This document shows, one piece after another, positions 10,290-21,400 of a stretch of DNA of 64,000 nt. The DNA is from Doryteuthis pealeii (taxonomy: Eukaryota; Mollusca; Cephalopoda; Myopsida; Loliginidae). The stretch is taken from positions 60,382,190 to 60,446,189 of the forward strand of contig CM042145.1 in NCBI GenBank assembly GCA_023376005.1, given 5' to 3'. A program made the translations under genes and the position numbers. The stretch's first letter is position 1. Each line of letters begins with the position of its first letter. The notes under the pieces were generated by a model. It made no database searches and had not been told where the DNA came from. It worked only from the letters and a program-made list of their open reading frames with translations.

Positions 10290-10885
10290 TTCCTCACCCC
10301 TTCCGCCACAAAAGGGCCCCGTCGGCTTGGGCTTTAGAATACAGCGTCTGCACCCCTACAGAGGGTATGAACCCTTCAATAGGGCTACCTGTTGGCAGTA
10401 TGTGGCAACCCGTGACGCTTAAGGATGGAACCCTGGTGGCTTATCAGTCCATAACAAACAACACTCTACTTTGACCTTAGGGTAAACGGGTAGTCAGAGG
10501 GTCCTCCACCGATCAATCAGCTGTTAGGTAAAGCCTTAGCACCTATATAATTGTCCGAGCCTATTGTCCTTATGGCAAGTCTCAACCCTTTTTATCATAT
10601 GTGCTGGAAGGCGGTGACTGAGGGCCTTGTCGTGAGTATGACGTTAAACTCTATCTGATGGATGTTCCACTTCTGGATCTCTAGGGAGTGTAGAGTTCGT
10701 TTATTAACATTGCTCCCAGTTCCACTCTGACCCGGAGTGGTAGTGTCTGTTAGTGTTCTATCCATGGGTTAAATTGAATAAACAGATTTAAAAAATGCGT
10801 TTGCAAAAGAATGTATGAAACAATATCTTTGGCTTAAATTGACCCAATGGGTTTACATGCCGTAAAACCCAACCAACCATCACAA
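10290..10885 (+). mobile_element. Repeat-B copy, full length
   Basis: It begins around CCCCGTCGGCTTGGGC and contains CAGCGTCTGCACCCCTACAG, GGCTACCTGTTGGC, GGCAACCCGTGACGC, CGATCAATCAGCTG, GTGCTGGAAGGCGGTG, TGACGTTAAACTCTATCTG and CACTCTGACCCGGAGTGG. The 3' hairpin tail is TTACATGCCGTAAAACCC. Other long copies lie at 13915, 22275, 38660 and 60117. There is no tRNA head and no coding frame; the family is not recognised. Confidence 0.75.
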
Positions 10886-10889
10886 AAGG

Positions 10890-11215
10890 ATGTGACACCA
10901 GGTGATTTTTTTAAGCGGGTATAGGTGGTTTGAATTCAGTTTTCGTTCTAGACTGGTTGTCTAACCAACACTTAGTTACCAAGGCTGCTCTATCATTTAC
11001 CCATAACTGGATAATGACATATATTTACCAACCCCTCCGCACGAGCAGATGTGACACAGTCAATTTCTTAGCGGAGTTCAACAGGTTTGAATTCAGTTTT
11101 CCTTCTCCTAGACCAGTTGCTTAACAAAGGTTAAAGAGCCCAATCTGCCCTACTATTTACCCCTAGCTGGAAGGAGAGTAGAATTCATAGCTTTCCCAAA
11201 TGTATTGAAAATTAT
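10890..11215 (-). mobile_element. Two partial SINE-C copies in tandem
   Basis: Two successive minus-strand units each contain the block read on the plus strand as GGTTTGAATTCAG, the AGACTGGTTG- or AGACCAGTTG-type segment and a TTTACCC...AGCTGG-type end: about 10890-11015 and 11020-11215. Both lack the tRNA head. Confidence 0.6.
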
Positions 11216-11289
11216 GAATGCGATAAATACATCCACAAAATATATCTACAAACATTCATCTGTATAGGAAACATAAGTACTTTTATCTC

Positions 11290-11411
11290 ACTCTAATAGC
11301 TTTTGGCATTAAATAACCACAGGGTTATTAAAGCTTTAAACAAACCAAACCAAATGAAGTTAATGAAAATTATTCATACCAATTTGAAGATATTAAGAAC
11401 TTGAAACATAG
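11290..11411 (+). repeat. Repeat fragment matching window positions 1-190
   Basis: GGCATTAAATAACC, AACCAAACCAAATGAAGTT and TTGAAGATATTAAGAACTTG are shared in inverted orientation with the start of the window. It runs straight into the palindrome at 11412. Confidence 0.5.
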
Positions 11412-11577
11412 AAAGTTTTAACAAAATGACTTTGTTCAGAATTAAATGACCCGAAGAGAGTTGATATGCCGTAAAACAAACGGATTTCTGCTGATCAGCA
11501 GAAATCCGTTTGTTTTACGGCATATCATCTCTCTTCGGGTCATTTAATTCTGAACAAAGTCATTTTGTTAAAACTTT
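11412..11577. repeat. 166-bp near-perfect palindrome
   Basis: Two 83-bp arms meet at TGATCA (centre 11494/11495) with no spacer. I find one mismatch, GAGAGTTGATATG versus the arm's GAGAGATGATATG. Each arm carries the Repeat-B/SINE-J tail (GAATTAAATGACCCGAAG, then TATGCCGTAAAAC). It is a head-to-head inverted duplication of that 3' tail. Confidence 0.9.
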
Positions 11578-11852
11578 TAAGGGACAAAAATCAGAATATT
11601 TTACAATGGATTATAAAGAGGAGAATAAAAATCAATGTGAGTTCAAAGATGAAAAGAATAAAGATTATTTTTGTATTCTAATCAATTCAGAATTAGCGAA
11701 TTTCAACTACTTAGATTCTTAATTTCTTTCCTAATTTCTTCTTTCTTTCATTTATTTTTGTTTTTTTATTTTCAGTTTTTCTTTAACAAAAGTAAGAATT
11801 AAAAGAAAGAATAAAGAGATGAACACACACACAGACTCGGTAAATGTGTCTA
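11578..11852. other. A/T-rich spacer, short frame only
   Basis: A 70-codon frame starting inside the palindrome (11510-11722) is rich in K, E and N. It shows no family motif. Confidence 0.4.
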
Positions 11853-12063
11853 GTCTCATCAGACAGCCAACTATATAACTACTAAAAAAACAAATTAGGA
11901 TAGAGAACATATATTTTTCTTTTCTTTCTCTTTACAAAACCAGTGGCATCTCTAATCTATTTAAAGAGGAGAGATTTCTCTTGTCTTATAAAAGAGAAAG
12001 CAAAGAAAAAATATTTTCTATTCTAGTTTTTTAGTCATTATGTAGTAGGCTGTCTGATGAGAC
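11853..12063. repeat. 211-bp inverted repeat with hammerhead-like ends
   Basis: The left arm begins GTCTCATCAGACAGCC and the right arm ends GGCTGTCTGATGAGAC. Inner parts also pair (TTTTTCTTTTCTTTCTC with its complement). Each outer end carries CTGATGAGAC pointing outwards, so it is two inverted copies of one hammerhead-bearing repeat. Confidence 0.75.
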
Positions 12064-12109
12064 GAGGCTCATTTATTGAGTGCTGGTCAAAATGAATTTA
12101 TAATATCCA
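12048..12109 (+). ncRNA. Decayed hammerhead motif (long helix II type)
   Basis: GGCTGT, CTGATGA and GAC begin the motif and CTGGTC closes the long helix II. The expected GAAA is AAAA, and the 3' side of helix I (TATCC) pairs poorly. The related copy at 59100-59161 keeps GAAA and ACAGCC. Not expected to cleave. Confidence 0.45.
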
Positions 12110-12574
12110 AATGACGGTTTAAGTTTTTCATTCTTATTGAAAGTATTGATATTGCTCTGTATATAATTAATTTATTAGTTATTATACATTGACCTCTCTT
12201 AGGGATTTGTAAAAATCCTTGTAGAAATGTTTGCATCAACATGAGTATGTATTGTGGATGTACAAGAGATATTGATGATTCCAAATAGAATTATCCGCTA
12301 CATACCACTCATTTGGATACTTTTACCTTTATTTATTTATTTATTATATATATATACACACACACAAGATGTGTCAAAAGTATCGAGATTTTTTTGTACT
12401 TTCTGACACACATTGTATTCTAGTCCATTCATTCTTTATTTCTATCTTGGTAAATATAGCTTTAAACTGGGTACTTTTTGTATTCTGGAAAAAATAATGA
12501 ATGGACGTTATCTTTTTAGAATACAAGGTGTCAAAAAGTCCAAAAATCCGATACGTTTTTGACACGCCATGTGA

Positions 12575-12640
<66 letters not shown>

Positions 12641-12976
12641 TAAATGCCCCTTATTTACAAGAATCTTGTACCCCCCTGGCTCAAGCTTACAATAAGTGAA
12701 CAATAGTGCTCATCACTGCCTTGTATTTTCGACAGTGCTGATAAGAGCCTCTATGTCGCGCTTGTAAAAGAATTGTATTGAAATTGATGCCTCCTATTTT
12801 TATATCCCACATTGTCAGTGACAAATATTGGTTGTATGTCAATTGGTGCAATGTTATTGTGGCTTTTCTCAATCCACTGGTGACATTTTATTCTGTCTCT
12901 ATTGAAGAACCCATGAACATAAATAGGTTTTATTTTCAGATAATTTTCTGTTTGTATTTATATATATATGCTTAAA
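12110..12976. other. AT-rich spacer with (TA)n at ~12584-12640
   Basis: It contains a (TTTA)n/(TA)n/(CA)n run near 12330-12366 and a long (TA)n tract. Between them AAGTATCGAGATTTTT and AAAAAGTCCAAAAATCCG flank a weakly inverted segment. No gene. Confidence 0.5.
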
Positions 12977-13458
12977 TCTTATAATGGAAATTCTGTGTGT
13001 CTGTCTGTAACCAAAACTACGTCACAATACCTGAGAAACTGCGTAAGTTTATCAATGTATAGTCAAAATCATTAATACATAGAATAAATCTTATTTGTCA
13101 ACGATGTCTCGATGAAAATGTGAGTTAGATTTGCCTCAAAACAGCCATGTTATGACTGCGTTTAAAATGCTGAAATGTCTTATATATCACTAAGAAATAA
13201 AGGTTTATATAATATGCAGTGTGGTCTATTTGCATACTGGTTTTAGCAAAACCGAGTTTAATAAATACTTGGTGTTATTGATCTCTAATATTCTTTTATT
13301 CTCCAACGTATTAAAATCAATCCTATGAATGATTTAAATAGTAACCAATTAAAGTAAATGCAATTTTTTATGTTATGTTAATTTCGTTTGCCTTTCTTGA
13401 TATATTTCCTTCCATTAAAACTTAATACTTACGTCAGGAGGGCGCATATTCTTGCTAG
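12977..13458 (+). mobile_element. Helitron H3 copy, both ends present
   Basis: It starts TCTTATAATGGAAATTCTG after an A and ends CATATTCTTG-CTAG followed by T, as expected for A^T insertion without target duplication. The 3' hairpin is eroded (ACGTCAGGAGGGCGC). No coding capacity, so it is a non-autonomous copy. Confidence 0.7.
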
Positions 13459-13529
13459 TATAGATATAACAATTATAATACATAAACATGTTTATATAGT
13501 TTTAGCAATATATATATAATATATATATA

Positions 13530-13725
13530 TTCGGTTTAGTGGGTAGAGTATCTGCCTCGGGACCACTATGTACAGTAAAGTAGGTAGCTAATCGTAGGTG
13601 TGGGGCTCTACTTCAGACGCAAAAATACAATCTACCTGGACTAGCGCTAGTGAAAAGAGGATAGACTACCTCGCTGTCCGGCTGATACCGACAATAAGCC
13701 ACTCTACTTTAAACTTAGCTTAGCT
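13530..13725 (+). mobile_element. SINE-A copy with internal deletion
   Basis: Head TTTAGTGGGTAGAGTATC. The B-box region is missing: GGGACCACTATG runs straight into CAGTAAAGTAGG. The rest of the body and the TCTACTTTAAACTTAG end are present. Confidence 0.65.
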
Positions 13726-13914
13726 GTGGCACAAGGCCAGAAGTGTGAGCCACCCAATGAGAATAAAATTCACTATAAATGGTCTGCAAAGATTAAAACA
13801 GTGATAAGCAACAAAGAGTTTAATGGATATGGGAGAAAATGAGAAAAACAAATGTCTGAGATAATGGATAATCTTATTTAATTTCAACTGGTCCAGCCAA
13901 TCTTGAATAATTTT

Positions 13915-14470
13915 CCCTCTATCCTACCCCCCCCCTAATGGGCCACCTGTTGGTCGTAGGTGGCGACCCGTCATACTTAGGAAGGAACCTTGTTGGCTGA
14001 ACAGTTTATCACATGCAACACCCACTTTGGTCCTAATTTAGTCAAGGCGAGCGGGGAGAGGCTCCTTCCGATCAACCGGCTGGTCCCGTTAAGTCCTACC
14101 GCCTTTATCCCAACCCTTTATACCCTTTTGAAAACCTCAACCCTTTTATCCTATATGCTAGAAGGCGGGGGCTGAGGGTCTTATTGTCCTGGATATGACG
14201 TTAAACTCTCTCATGGTGAAGTGACAATTCTGGTGCTCTGGGTAATATGGATTACCCCTTTATCACCCTTACTCCCATGTTCACTCTAACCCGGAGTTGC
14301 AGTACCTGTTAGGGTCCCATATATGGGTTAAGTAAAACAAAATGTTTTTTTAAAATGTTTAGAAAAATGGAGTTTAACAAAATTGAGTAACCATCAGGTT
14401 TGAATAAAATAAAACGTCTTCAGCATAGAATGACTTATTGGGATGAGATGCCGTAAAATCCAACCAACCA
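13915..14470 (+). mobile_element. Repeat-B copy
   Basis: It contains CCCCCTAATGGGCCACCTG, GTGGCGACCCGTCATAC, CAAGGCGAGCGGGGAGAG, GCTAGAAGGCGGGGGCTG, GACGTTAAACTCTCTC and the tail GATGCCGTAAAATCC. Confidence 0.75.
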
Positions 14471-14722
14471 ACACCATCCTAACTTTAGACATGTTTATTG
14501 GTATAGTTTTACATTAAGAATAATGTTCGCTTGAAAATATATCTATCAGAATAAGCAAGTTTTATGAATAATTCCATGTTTTTAATCTGTGAAATCTTTA
14601 CAGTGATGTATGCACAACAATGTAGAACAATATTACAATGTTTGAATTGTAACATGGCATAAGAATGAAAGGTCACGCGCTAATAATTGAGTAGTGCCTT
14701 TTTATCCTTATCCTATTTATTG

Positions 14723-14767
<45 letters not shown>

Positions 14768-15504
14768 ACTGGAATCCAAAAAGCATTAGGGTGATATCTA
14801 TTGACATGTAATTCTCTTTCTTGGCTGAAGAGGTCATTATATATATATTTTTTTCAAATCTGTATGATCCAGGATTTTTTCATTTTGATTTTTGATATTT
14901 TTTGAATTTCTTTCTGTTCAAGAACAATTTGGTAAAAAAAAAAGTTTAAAAAAACAATACCAAAACATTTTTTCTATTTCTCTTTGTCAAACTTCAATTA
15001 TCCAGAGCCTCAATTCTTTTCAGAAATAAAAAATGAAGGAAAGTTTTGCATGATATAGATAAATGAAAATAACCACAAAAAAGAAGGCAAAGATTGAATG
15101 TACATAGTCGACATATCTGACAGTATTTTCTTTGAATCATATTGGACGTTGCGTTTCGCCTCTACGACGGTATTTACAGAAGACCAAATTTTATATAAAA
15201 AGAGCTTCTTTCAATGCTTACATAAAAGATTTGTTCTCCTTTCGAAAGATGGACTCAACAAAATCTTTTCGCTCTCTACATCGGTACAAAAGATTCTTGT
15301 AAACTTTTCGAATGATTTATCTGTCACTATAGCGTTCAGTTTATTTATTTTTTAAACCCAATCTCCCACTCATTTATTTTCGCATTCTATTGGTTTCCAC
15401 CTGCGTGAATAAATACGAGTCCCAATCAGAATGAACGGATTGCCATGGAGAAAAAGAAAGAAATAAGGAGAGAAAGGAGTAAAGTGAGGACAAAACATAT
15501 TTAT
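14471..15504. other. AT-rich sequence with (TA)n at ~14726-14766
   Basis: An 85-codon frame at 15098-15355 has no recognisable domain. I cannot support a gene. Confidence 0.45.
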
Positions 15505-15785
15505 CACCCCTCCGTAGGAGTAGCATGTGACACAAGGTCAATTTCTTAAGCGGATTATCAGGGTTTAATTCAAAGTTTATCTTCTAGACTGGTTACCTTG
15601 CTAATGTTAAAGAGCCCAGCCCGTCCTATTTTCCCATAGCTGGAGGGAGAGTAATTGGATGCATACCTTTCCCAAGGTTATTAACGCTATGTGAAATACA
15701 AACAGCCTCATCCAGGATTTGAACTCGAGTCGACTAGTCTATTTCCTACGACTGTAACTATTATACCACGTGCCTCAAATGTTCG
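15505..15785 (-). mobile_element. SINE-C copy, near full length
   Basis: Read on the minus strand it starts near TATAATAGTTACAGTCGTAG, carries GAGTTCAAATCCTGGATGAG, and ends AAATTGACCTTGTGTCACAT and GGAGGGGTGATAAATA. Confidence 0.7.
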
Positions 15786-16144
15786 ATCTGTTTTCAGTAG
15801 TTTTACGGCATGTTAATCCTTGACTGGTTATTTAATGCCGTATTTTGTTCATTTAGATGCAATTATAGCCCCCTAAGTAAGAAATAATCGTTTGTAAGTA
15901 ATTATAGCTTAAAGTCACTCGAATGTTCTATCGGCAGATTTTCTTGATGGTGTCTTGTTCGTTTTACTCTGATGGTTTGTGTAATAGGAGCTTGTGTTTC
16001 TGGGTGGGATAAGGGACATATCCGTTTCCGCTCTTTTGCAGAAAATGTGGACTTCCGTTTATTTATTTTTTAAACTCATTCAGGGATCATTGATCAGTCA
16101 CTGACTGACATACATTGAGTGCTTAGAATCTTATTTCGCTAAAA

Positions 16145-16175
<31 letters not shown>

Positions 16176-16959
16176 TCTTCTTTCTCTTTGCCAAGAAATT
16201 TGACCACCGTTTTCTTTTCCATTTACAATTTCTATCTACCGTTCTAATTACGTTACACATTCAACAGTAGGTAGATATCCTTATTTACATGGCATCCATA
16301 TCTACCTACATGTAGACATTAGCTTATACTTGTAAAATTCCCCAGTTCAAACAATGATTTCAGTTAATAGTTCCTTGTCGTTCTCGGCTCAACAACGAAA
16401 CTCATTACGTAGAGTAAATTGCATCAGATACTTGAACGCTTCCCAAATATCCAACCCTGTTGGACAGGAGTCACTGGATTCAAGCCAGAATTACACTAAC
16501 GTAGAATTCAGCACAGAGGCATTTGAAAAGGAGATGGTTTCACTAGTTTTAGTCTTCAATGTGCTGTCAAGTATCGAAAATATTTGCCAGTTCAGAGAAA
16601 AAAAGATTATTTTGCCACAGATCAGAAAAGGAATATTAGAATGTCATGCAGTGGAACATGCAATTAATACCTCAACGGTGTAGATAAAAATTGCTGGTAC
16701 GATAAATATAATTTACAAGAATGAATCAGTATGCGGTATACAGTCATTTCGGGAGACCATGCGCCTGCCTCTGGGTGTAGGCTTTTTTAAGGTTACTTTA
16801 AAAAGACAGTGTTAGCCATGCAGCATATCTTCCATCTCAACACCATTGAATCGTTCAAAGAAGGCAAAAGGCCAATTTAACATAGAATTCATAACATACC
16901 ACTTGTACCTGATTAACGGAATGGGAACAATCTACCCCAATGGATTAAAAAAAAGAGTT
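15786..16959. other. Unassigned sequence; poly-T near 16149-16176; ORF 16354-16683
   Basis: A 109-codon plus-strand frame (16354-16683) encodes a serine/asparagine-rich N-terminal half and a hydrophobic stretch near residues 64-74. It matches no family I know. With no introns, signals or neighbours to support it, I leave it as an unconfirmed ORF. Near 15812-15860 there is a tail fragment like that of SINE-J (GTTTTACGGCATGTTAATCC). Confidence 0.35.
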
Positions 16960-17060
16960 TAGTGAACGTTCCAGATTTCGACATGGTTTGACCAGGAAAA
17001 ACCTGAAGAAGGCCGGCAGTCACATTGGTCGAAACTTTGTATATAAAGCGTGGATAAAGA
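16960..17060 (+). ncRNA. SINE-E-like fragment with hammerhead-like core
   Basis: ACCTGAAGAAGGCCGGC, a short loop, then TTGGTCGAAAC gives CUGAAGA, a helix II (G-C, G-U, C-G, C-G) and GAAA. Helix III and the cleavage site (CTTTGTATATAAAG) differ from other copies and helix I is weak. Probably a decayed relative of the SINE-E hammerhead. Confidence 0.45.
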
Positions 17061-18154
17061 AAAATTTAAATACAAATTAAAACCTATATCTCAATACTTG
17101 TTATCCTACTTTGTGCATGTACATACGGGTGAGTGCGGGTGTTACACAGAAAAATATAGTTGAACAATGAAGTAATTACAAGAAAGATGGAAAGAAGTGG
17201 AAACTGAATTTAATCCAAAAAGTATATGGGACAGGTAGAAGAGGAGAAAATTTAAATTACTTCAGTGAACTAATATAAAAGTGAAAAGCTACAAAATACT
17301 TCAACCAAAAAGAAAAGAATTTTAGCAGTAAAATAAAAAAAACCTCCCTCCTCTAGTTATAAGAAACGGGTGGGAAGTGTAAAGATGTGAAAAAAGAACA
17401 CAAGAGAATTAATGGTGGAACACATTAATTTGAGATGATCAATGAGTGAAGGAGAACAATTAGAATATTTTCCTTTCGTCCTTAATGACGTTTTATGTTT
17501 TTATTGGATGATGTGGTTGAAATTTGATTTAATCAGGTGTGTGTTATTCTTTCATCAAATAAACAAATAGAATATTTGTTTGCAAAACGCAAGTCGTCAC
17601 ATTTCGCCCCAAAGAAATGTTTTTATTTAATTATCCTAAATATAATGGGCTTAGATTTTTGAAATTCTTCAACTAAATTGCTGTCCTTATTAATTTTTAA
17701 AAAGTTGTTTCTTATTTTTGTTATCTTTTATCGAAACATTTAAATTCTTTTACACTGAATGGCAAAAGGGTAAGCAGCTTTGATCGAAAATATTATTTTC
17801 TGCTTAGATGGGAATTATAAGGGTCTTTAAATAGATACGGTGAATTTAGACTAAGGGGTTGGCAACAGGAAGAACTGTTTAAAGTTTATCTTTTACGTGG
17901 AAATAAAAATGGGTTCTTTAATATCCCATTACCTTCTTTACTGACCGCTGCGCCAGTAACTTTTTCTTTACGGGAAAGTTCATGTTTTCTACTCCATTGA
18001 CTGTCTTTTTGACTGAGGTTCATGATAACAAACTCACATTTAGCCCATTTGTAAACATTTTTGACTCTATATATTAACTAATCAAGCTCACCATTAGAAA
18101 TTGCGTCATACTTAGCGATACAAGTAGACAAACTGTTTCAAAGAATTATTTTTC
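17061..18154. other. AT-rich sequence, nothing recognised
   Basis: No coding frame of note, no repeat shared with the rest of the window that I can detect by eye. Confidence 0.4.
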
Positions 18155-18652
18155 CGCGCAAGAATATGCGTCATGCGGACATAATTATTTAAGTTTTAAT
18201 GTCATGAAATATATTGAATATAAGATTAACGAATTTACATAATATAAAAAGATTACACTTATTTTAATTGTTTTTATTTGTTTCTATATAAAACCATTCA
18301 TAGGATTGATTTTGATATGCTGGTGAATAAAAATAAATATTAGAGATCAATAACACCAAGTAATTATTAAACCCGGTTTTGTTAAAACCCGTATGCAAAT
18401 TAACCACACCATATATTACGTAATTTTAAACGCACTAATAAAAAGGTCTGTTTTAAGGAATATCTAACTCGGATTTTCAGAGATATCGTTAATAAATGAG
18501 ATGTATTTTATTCGATGTATTAATGATTTTGACTATAGATAAAAATAAAAACTCATTGATAAACTTACACAATTCCTCTGAGTACTGTGACGTGAGCAAT
18601 GACGGAGTTTCGGTTAGACACATATAGACACCGAATCTCTATCATAATAAGA
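18155..18652 (-). mobile_element. Helitron H3 copy, 3' end eroded
   Basis: The right end ATCATAATAAGA followed by T is the reverse complement of an H3 5' end (TCTTATTATGAT). The interior shares AATCAATAACACCAAG, TATGCAAATTAACC and TCGATGTATTAATGATTTTGA with 12977-13458. The expected left CTAG is CGCG. Confidence 0.6.
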
Positions 18653-19199
18653 TTTATAGAATTTACAAAGATTCCATGAATACAAAATACGAATATGACA
18701 TAAATACTCAACAAAGTGTTTCGAGCGTAATGAAATCGAGAACTACTTCGTTCACTCTATTAATTGTTCTTCCGTGTTCTTGTAAATATAAATAGTTCTT
18801 CTATCACTCGTTATTCGTAGGCATCCAATGAGATTTGTGCAAATATGGATTTGACCTAATCTGTCCCAAATTCAAAAGGTCAAACGTATCTGGTACTTCA
18901 TATCAAAGTCACTATCTCTGTTTGGTCAGAACTGGCATATTTTGCCATTCTGATAACCTTCACTAATCTCAGATGACCTCGGAGGTCAATCCACACAGCC
19001 TATTTTGGAATCAAGTCAGCATTGATGCTAAATTCCTTTCCCTAGGATTTTCCATTCGTCCGCTATTCTTGGACAGACGCACACACTTTAAGTTTAGCAT
19101 CCGCTTTAGATAAATAATTAGTGGGTTTTTTTAAATATCTCTGCCATTGAAATGGTTGGTGTCAGAATTATTCGACCTCCCCATCCTATAATTATCAAT
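18653..19199. other. Unassigned sequence
   Basis: Contains GGTCAAACGTATCTGG and TCTTGGACAGACGCACAC. No gene and no clear repeat boundary. Confidence 0.35.
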
Positions 19200-19625
19200 A
19201 GCTAACAGAGCCTTTGGATATTCCACGGCATGATGATTTAATTATTCCAAAGTCTGATATGTTTGTTCAAGAGCTAGTGCGAAATAGTTCAATATGGAAA
19301 AAATGTAATTCTCTCTCTCACACACACACGTTTGATTGAAAAATTAGCATCATCTCTTCCGTTCGCCCCTTCTTTCTATCTTTTCCCAAAATCTTTCTTT
19401 ATTTCCTATATTGTTCTCATATCCTTTTTCTGTTCTTTATTCATAATAAAAACGAAATAGTCCATTGTTTAGCTGAGGTAACAAGAATAAGATAAAAAAA
19501 ATCGGAGGATAAGAAACAACAGATAATCAGGATTTAGATTTTTTTCTTTTCCTCTTGTGCGATTTAGACGGTCTCTGAGAGTGTTGCAAGATCATAATGC
19601 TTGTACGAATACGAGTATCAATAGA
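19200..19625 (-). mobile_element. Helitron H2 copy
   Basis: The left edge CTTTGGATATTCCACGG is a mutated H2 terminal hairpin on the minus strand. The interior has GAAATAGTTCAATATGG, TTAGCTGAGGTAACAAG and AGATAATCAGGATTTAG. The right edge is GCTTGTACGAATACGAGTAT, the H2 5' end. Confidence 0.6.
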
Positions 19626-19865
19626 TTTGTATTTTTAAATAAACTCTGCCATTGAAATTTGAGGTGTCAGAATTATTCCCCCTTCTTTTCATATAATCAA
19701 GAATAAAACTCTAAAACCAAAACTTATGGATATTTCATGTTAATTCATTCACAAAGGAAATAATGGATTTGAAATAATGTGAAGCTTTTCTCACAACAAA
19801 ATGTTATCAAACAATAACATCCAACAGACATTTAAAATGGAACAAAATGATTCGCCTTATAGCCT

Positions 19866-20395
19866 ACTTGAAGCAGCTATCCAGCGACGCCTTGGTAGAG
19901 GGCTGAAACACAGGTGTATTGATTTGTTTACTTTGAAGTTTACAAATGCTGGGCATTTTTAAGAATTTCAATGCTATTTCTATGTATATTCTAATTTTTA
20001 AATGTCTTCGAATATAAATCAAATCTTCATAATTTTTGAACAAAAAGCAAAACCTGCTGATAGGCATATATATTTACTTTCTCGTTAATTGTTTTATTTT
20101 CGTTGTTTCATCAGAACACACACATACACACACCAATCATATACACACACACTCATACTCACACCATAAAGAATATTTGACGTCATATTTCAAACCGTCC
20201 ACCTTTCCAGCGTTCTTTCTTCAAATTTTGAACAGGCTGATAAACAAGGACTATCGCAGTTTTTCTCGTTATTCTGTGATAATTTACCTTTCCTTATATC
20301 AACAAATGCCCTGAAGATCTAATTAATAGATCAAAACACTGCAGCGTCGGCTAATAAACTTACCTCTTTATACATGTATAGATAGATAATCTCTT
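19866..20395 (-). mobile_element. Helitron H4 copy interrupted by a hammerhead-bearing repeat
   Basis: It shares with 34628-34922 the order GCAGCTATCCAGC, AATTTCAATGCTATTTCTAT, ATCTTCGAATATAAAT and TTAATTGTTTTATTTTCG, and the right end ATGTATAGATAGA before T. About 200 bp of other DNA (roughly 20163-20370) lies inside and contains the hammerhead-like motif at 20308. The terminal CTAG is CTTG here. Confidence 0.5.
20308..20351 (+). ncRNA. Hammerhead-like motif, one core base changed
   Basis: GCC-CTGAAGA-TCTA...TAGA-TC-AAAA, then CACTGCAGCGTC and GGC. Helix I is GCC/GGC, helix II TCTA/TAGA, and helix III ACACTGCAGCGT is almost self-complementary, with GUC as cleavage triplet. The conserved GAAA reads AAAA, so this copy should be inactive or weak. 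Confidence 0.45.
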
Positions 20396-20579
20396 TTTTA
20401 TAGTTTCCTACAAGATAACTACACACTGGCAGATATTTTGCTCAATTCGTCCCTGGCAATGACGTCTAATTCCTTCAAATATGAATGATTTGTCTCCTTG
20501 TTTTCTTTTAATAGACCGCTGAAGTTTCAGTGGGGTTAGGACCTAAATACTGCCTTCAAAAACTTCCAGAATGTTATAG

Positions 20580-21000
20580 CATCAGAAATAAAACAGTTTC
20601 ATTTTCAAATGGTGAATTTAAGAAGAAAGAAGAAAGAAATAATGAAATAAAAGAAACATAAAAAAAAAATGAAAAAAGAACAAAATAAGAAAAACGAAAT
20701 ATAAGTAACGAAGGAAGATGAAAAAAAAAGGACAGAAGGAAAAAAACGAAGGAAAGAAAAGACAAAAGAAAGATGAAAGAATTTAAGATGAAAAATGAAA
20801 GAAGGAAAAGAAAGTGAAAGAAAGAATGAAAAAGAAAAAAATAAGAAAAGGAAAAGAAAGGAAACATTAAAGTGAGAATGGAAAAGAGAAGAAAAAAAAG
20901 AAATAACATTCATAAAGAAAGAATAAACAATGGAAAAAGAAGAGGAACAAGAAAAAAGGAAATAAACCATTAAAGTGAGAATGGAAAAGAGAATTCAAAT
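20580..21000. repeat. Purine-rich (GAAA/GGAAA) tract
   Basis: About 420 bp almost without pyrimidines on the plus strand. It includes a direct repeat, CATTAAAGTGAGAATGGAAA, at about 20866 and 20969. Its minus-strand frames (F, L, S-rich) are low-complexity artefacts. Confidence 0.8.
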
Positions 21001-21159
21001 TAAATGCATTAAAATGGCAAATTAGGAAAAATGTCCATAAAGTATTATTTTCTAATTTCCATACTTGAAGGGGTGAGTAATTTTGGACTGCGCCAATTTT
21101 TAGACAAATCTATAATTATGAATATGATGAATCAAATCTTCTAAAAAAAAATAATAAAG

Positions 21160-21400
21160 CCTGTATAACACAGTCAGTAGAGCGTCGGACTAGGAACCAC
21201 ACGGTTCCTTGTTCGATACCGACCCTCGCCAACTCGGTGTATGAGTAGCACAGGGATCTGTGTGGTAAAGTGAGGAGCTAATGCTAGGTGTGGCGCTCCA
21301 CTTCAGACACCAAAAACAATTTCCTTGGTCTAACCCTAGTGAAAAGAGGATAGACTCCCTCGCTGTCTGGCTGATACCGAATTTAGGCCACCACGACGAG
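21160..21400 (+). mobile_element. SINE-A copy
   Basis: Head CACAGTCAGTAGAGCGTC, B box CTTGTTCGATACCGACC, body CTGTGTGGTAAAGTGAGG and CCACTTCAGACACC, end CCACCACGACGAGTTTAC. Confidence 0.8.

Noticed and set aside
16354..16683. 109-codon ORF as a gene
   Set aside because: No domain, no homology I recognise, no splice or promoter evidence. Kept only as an unassigned stretch.
20572..20970. Minus-strand F/L/S-rich ORFs as membrane proteins
   Set aside because: They read through a purine-rich tract whose complement gives F, L and S codons; low-complexity artefact.
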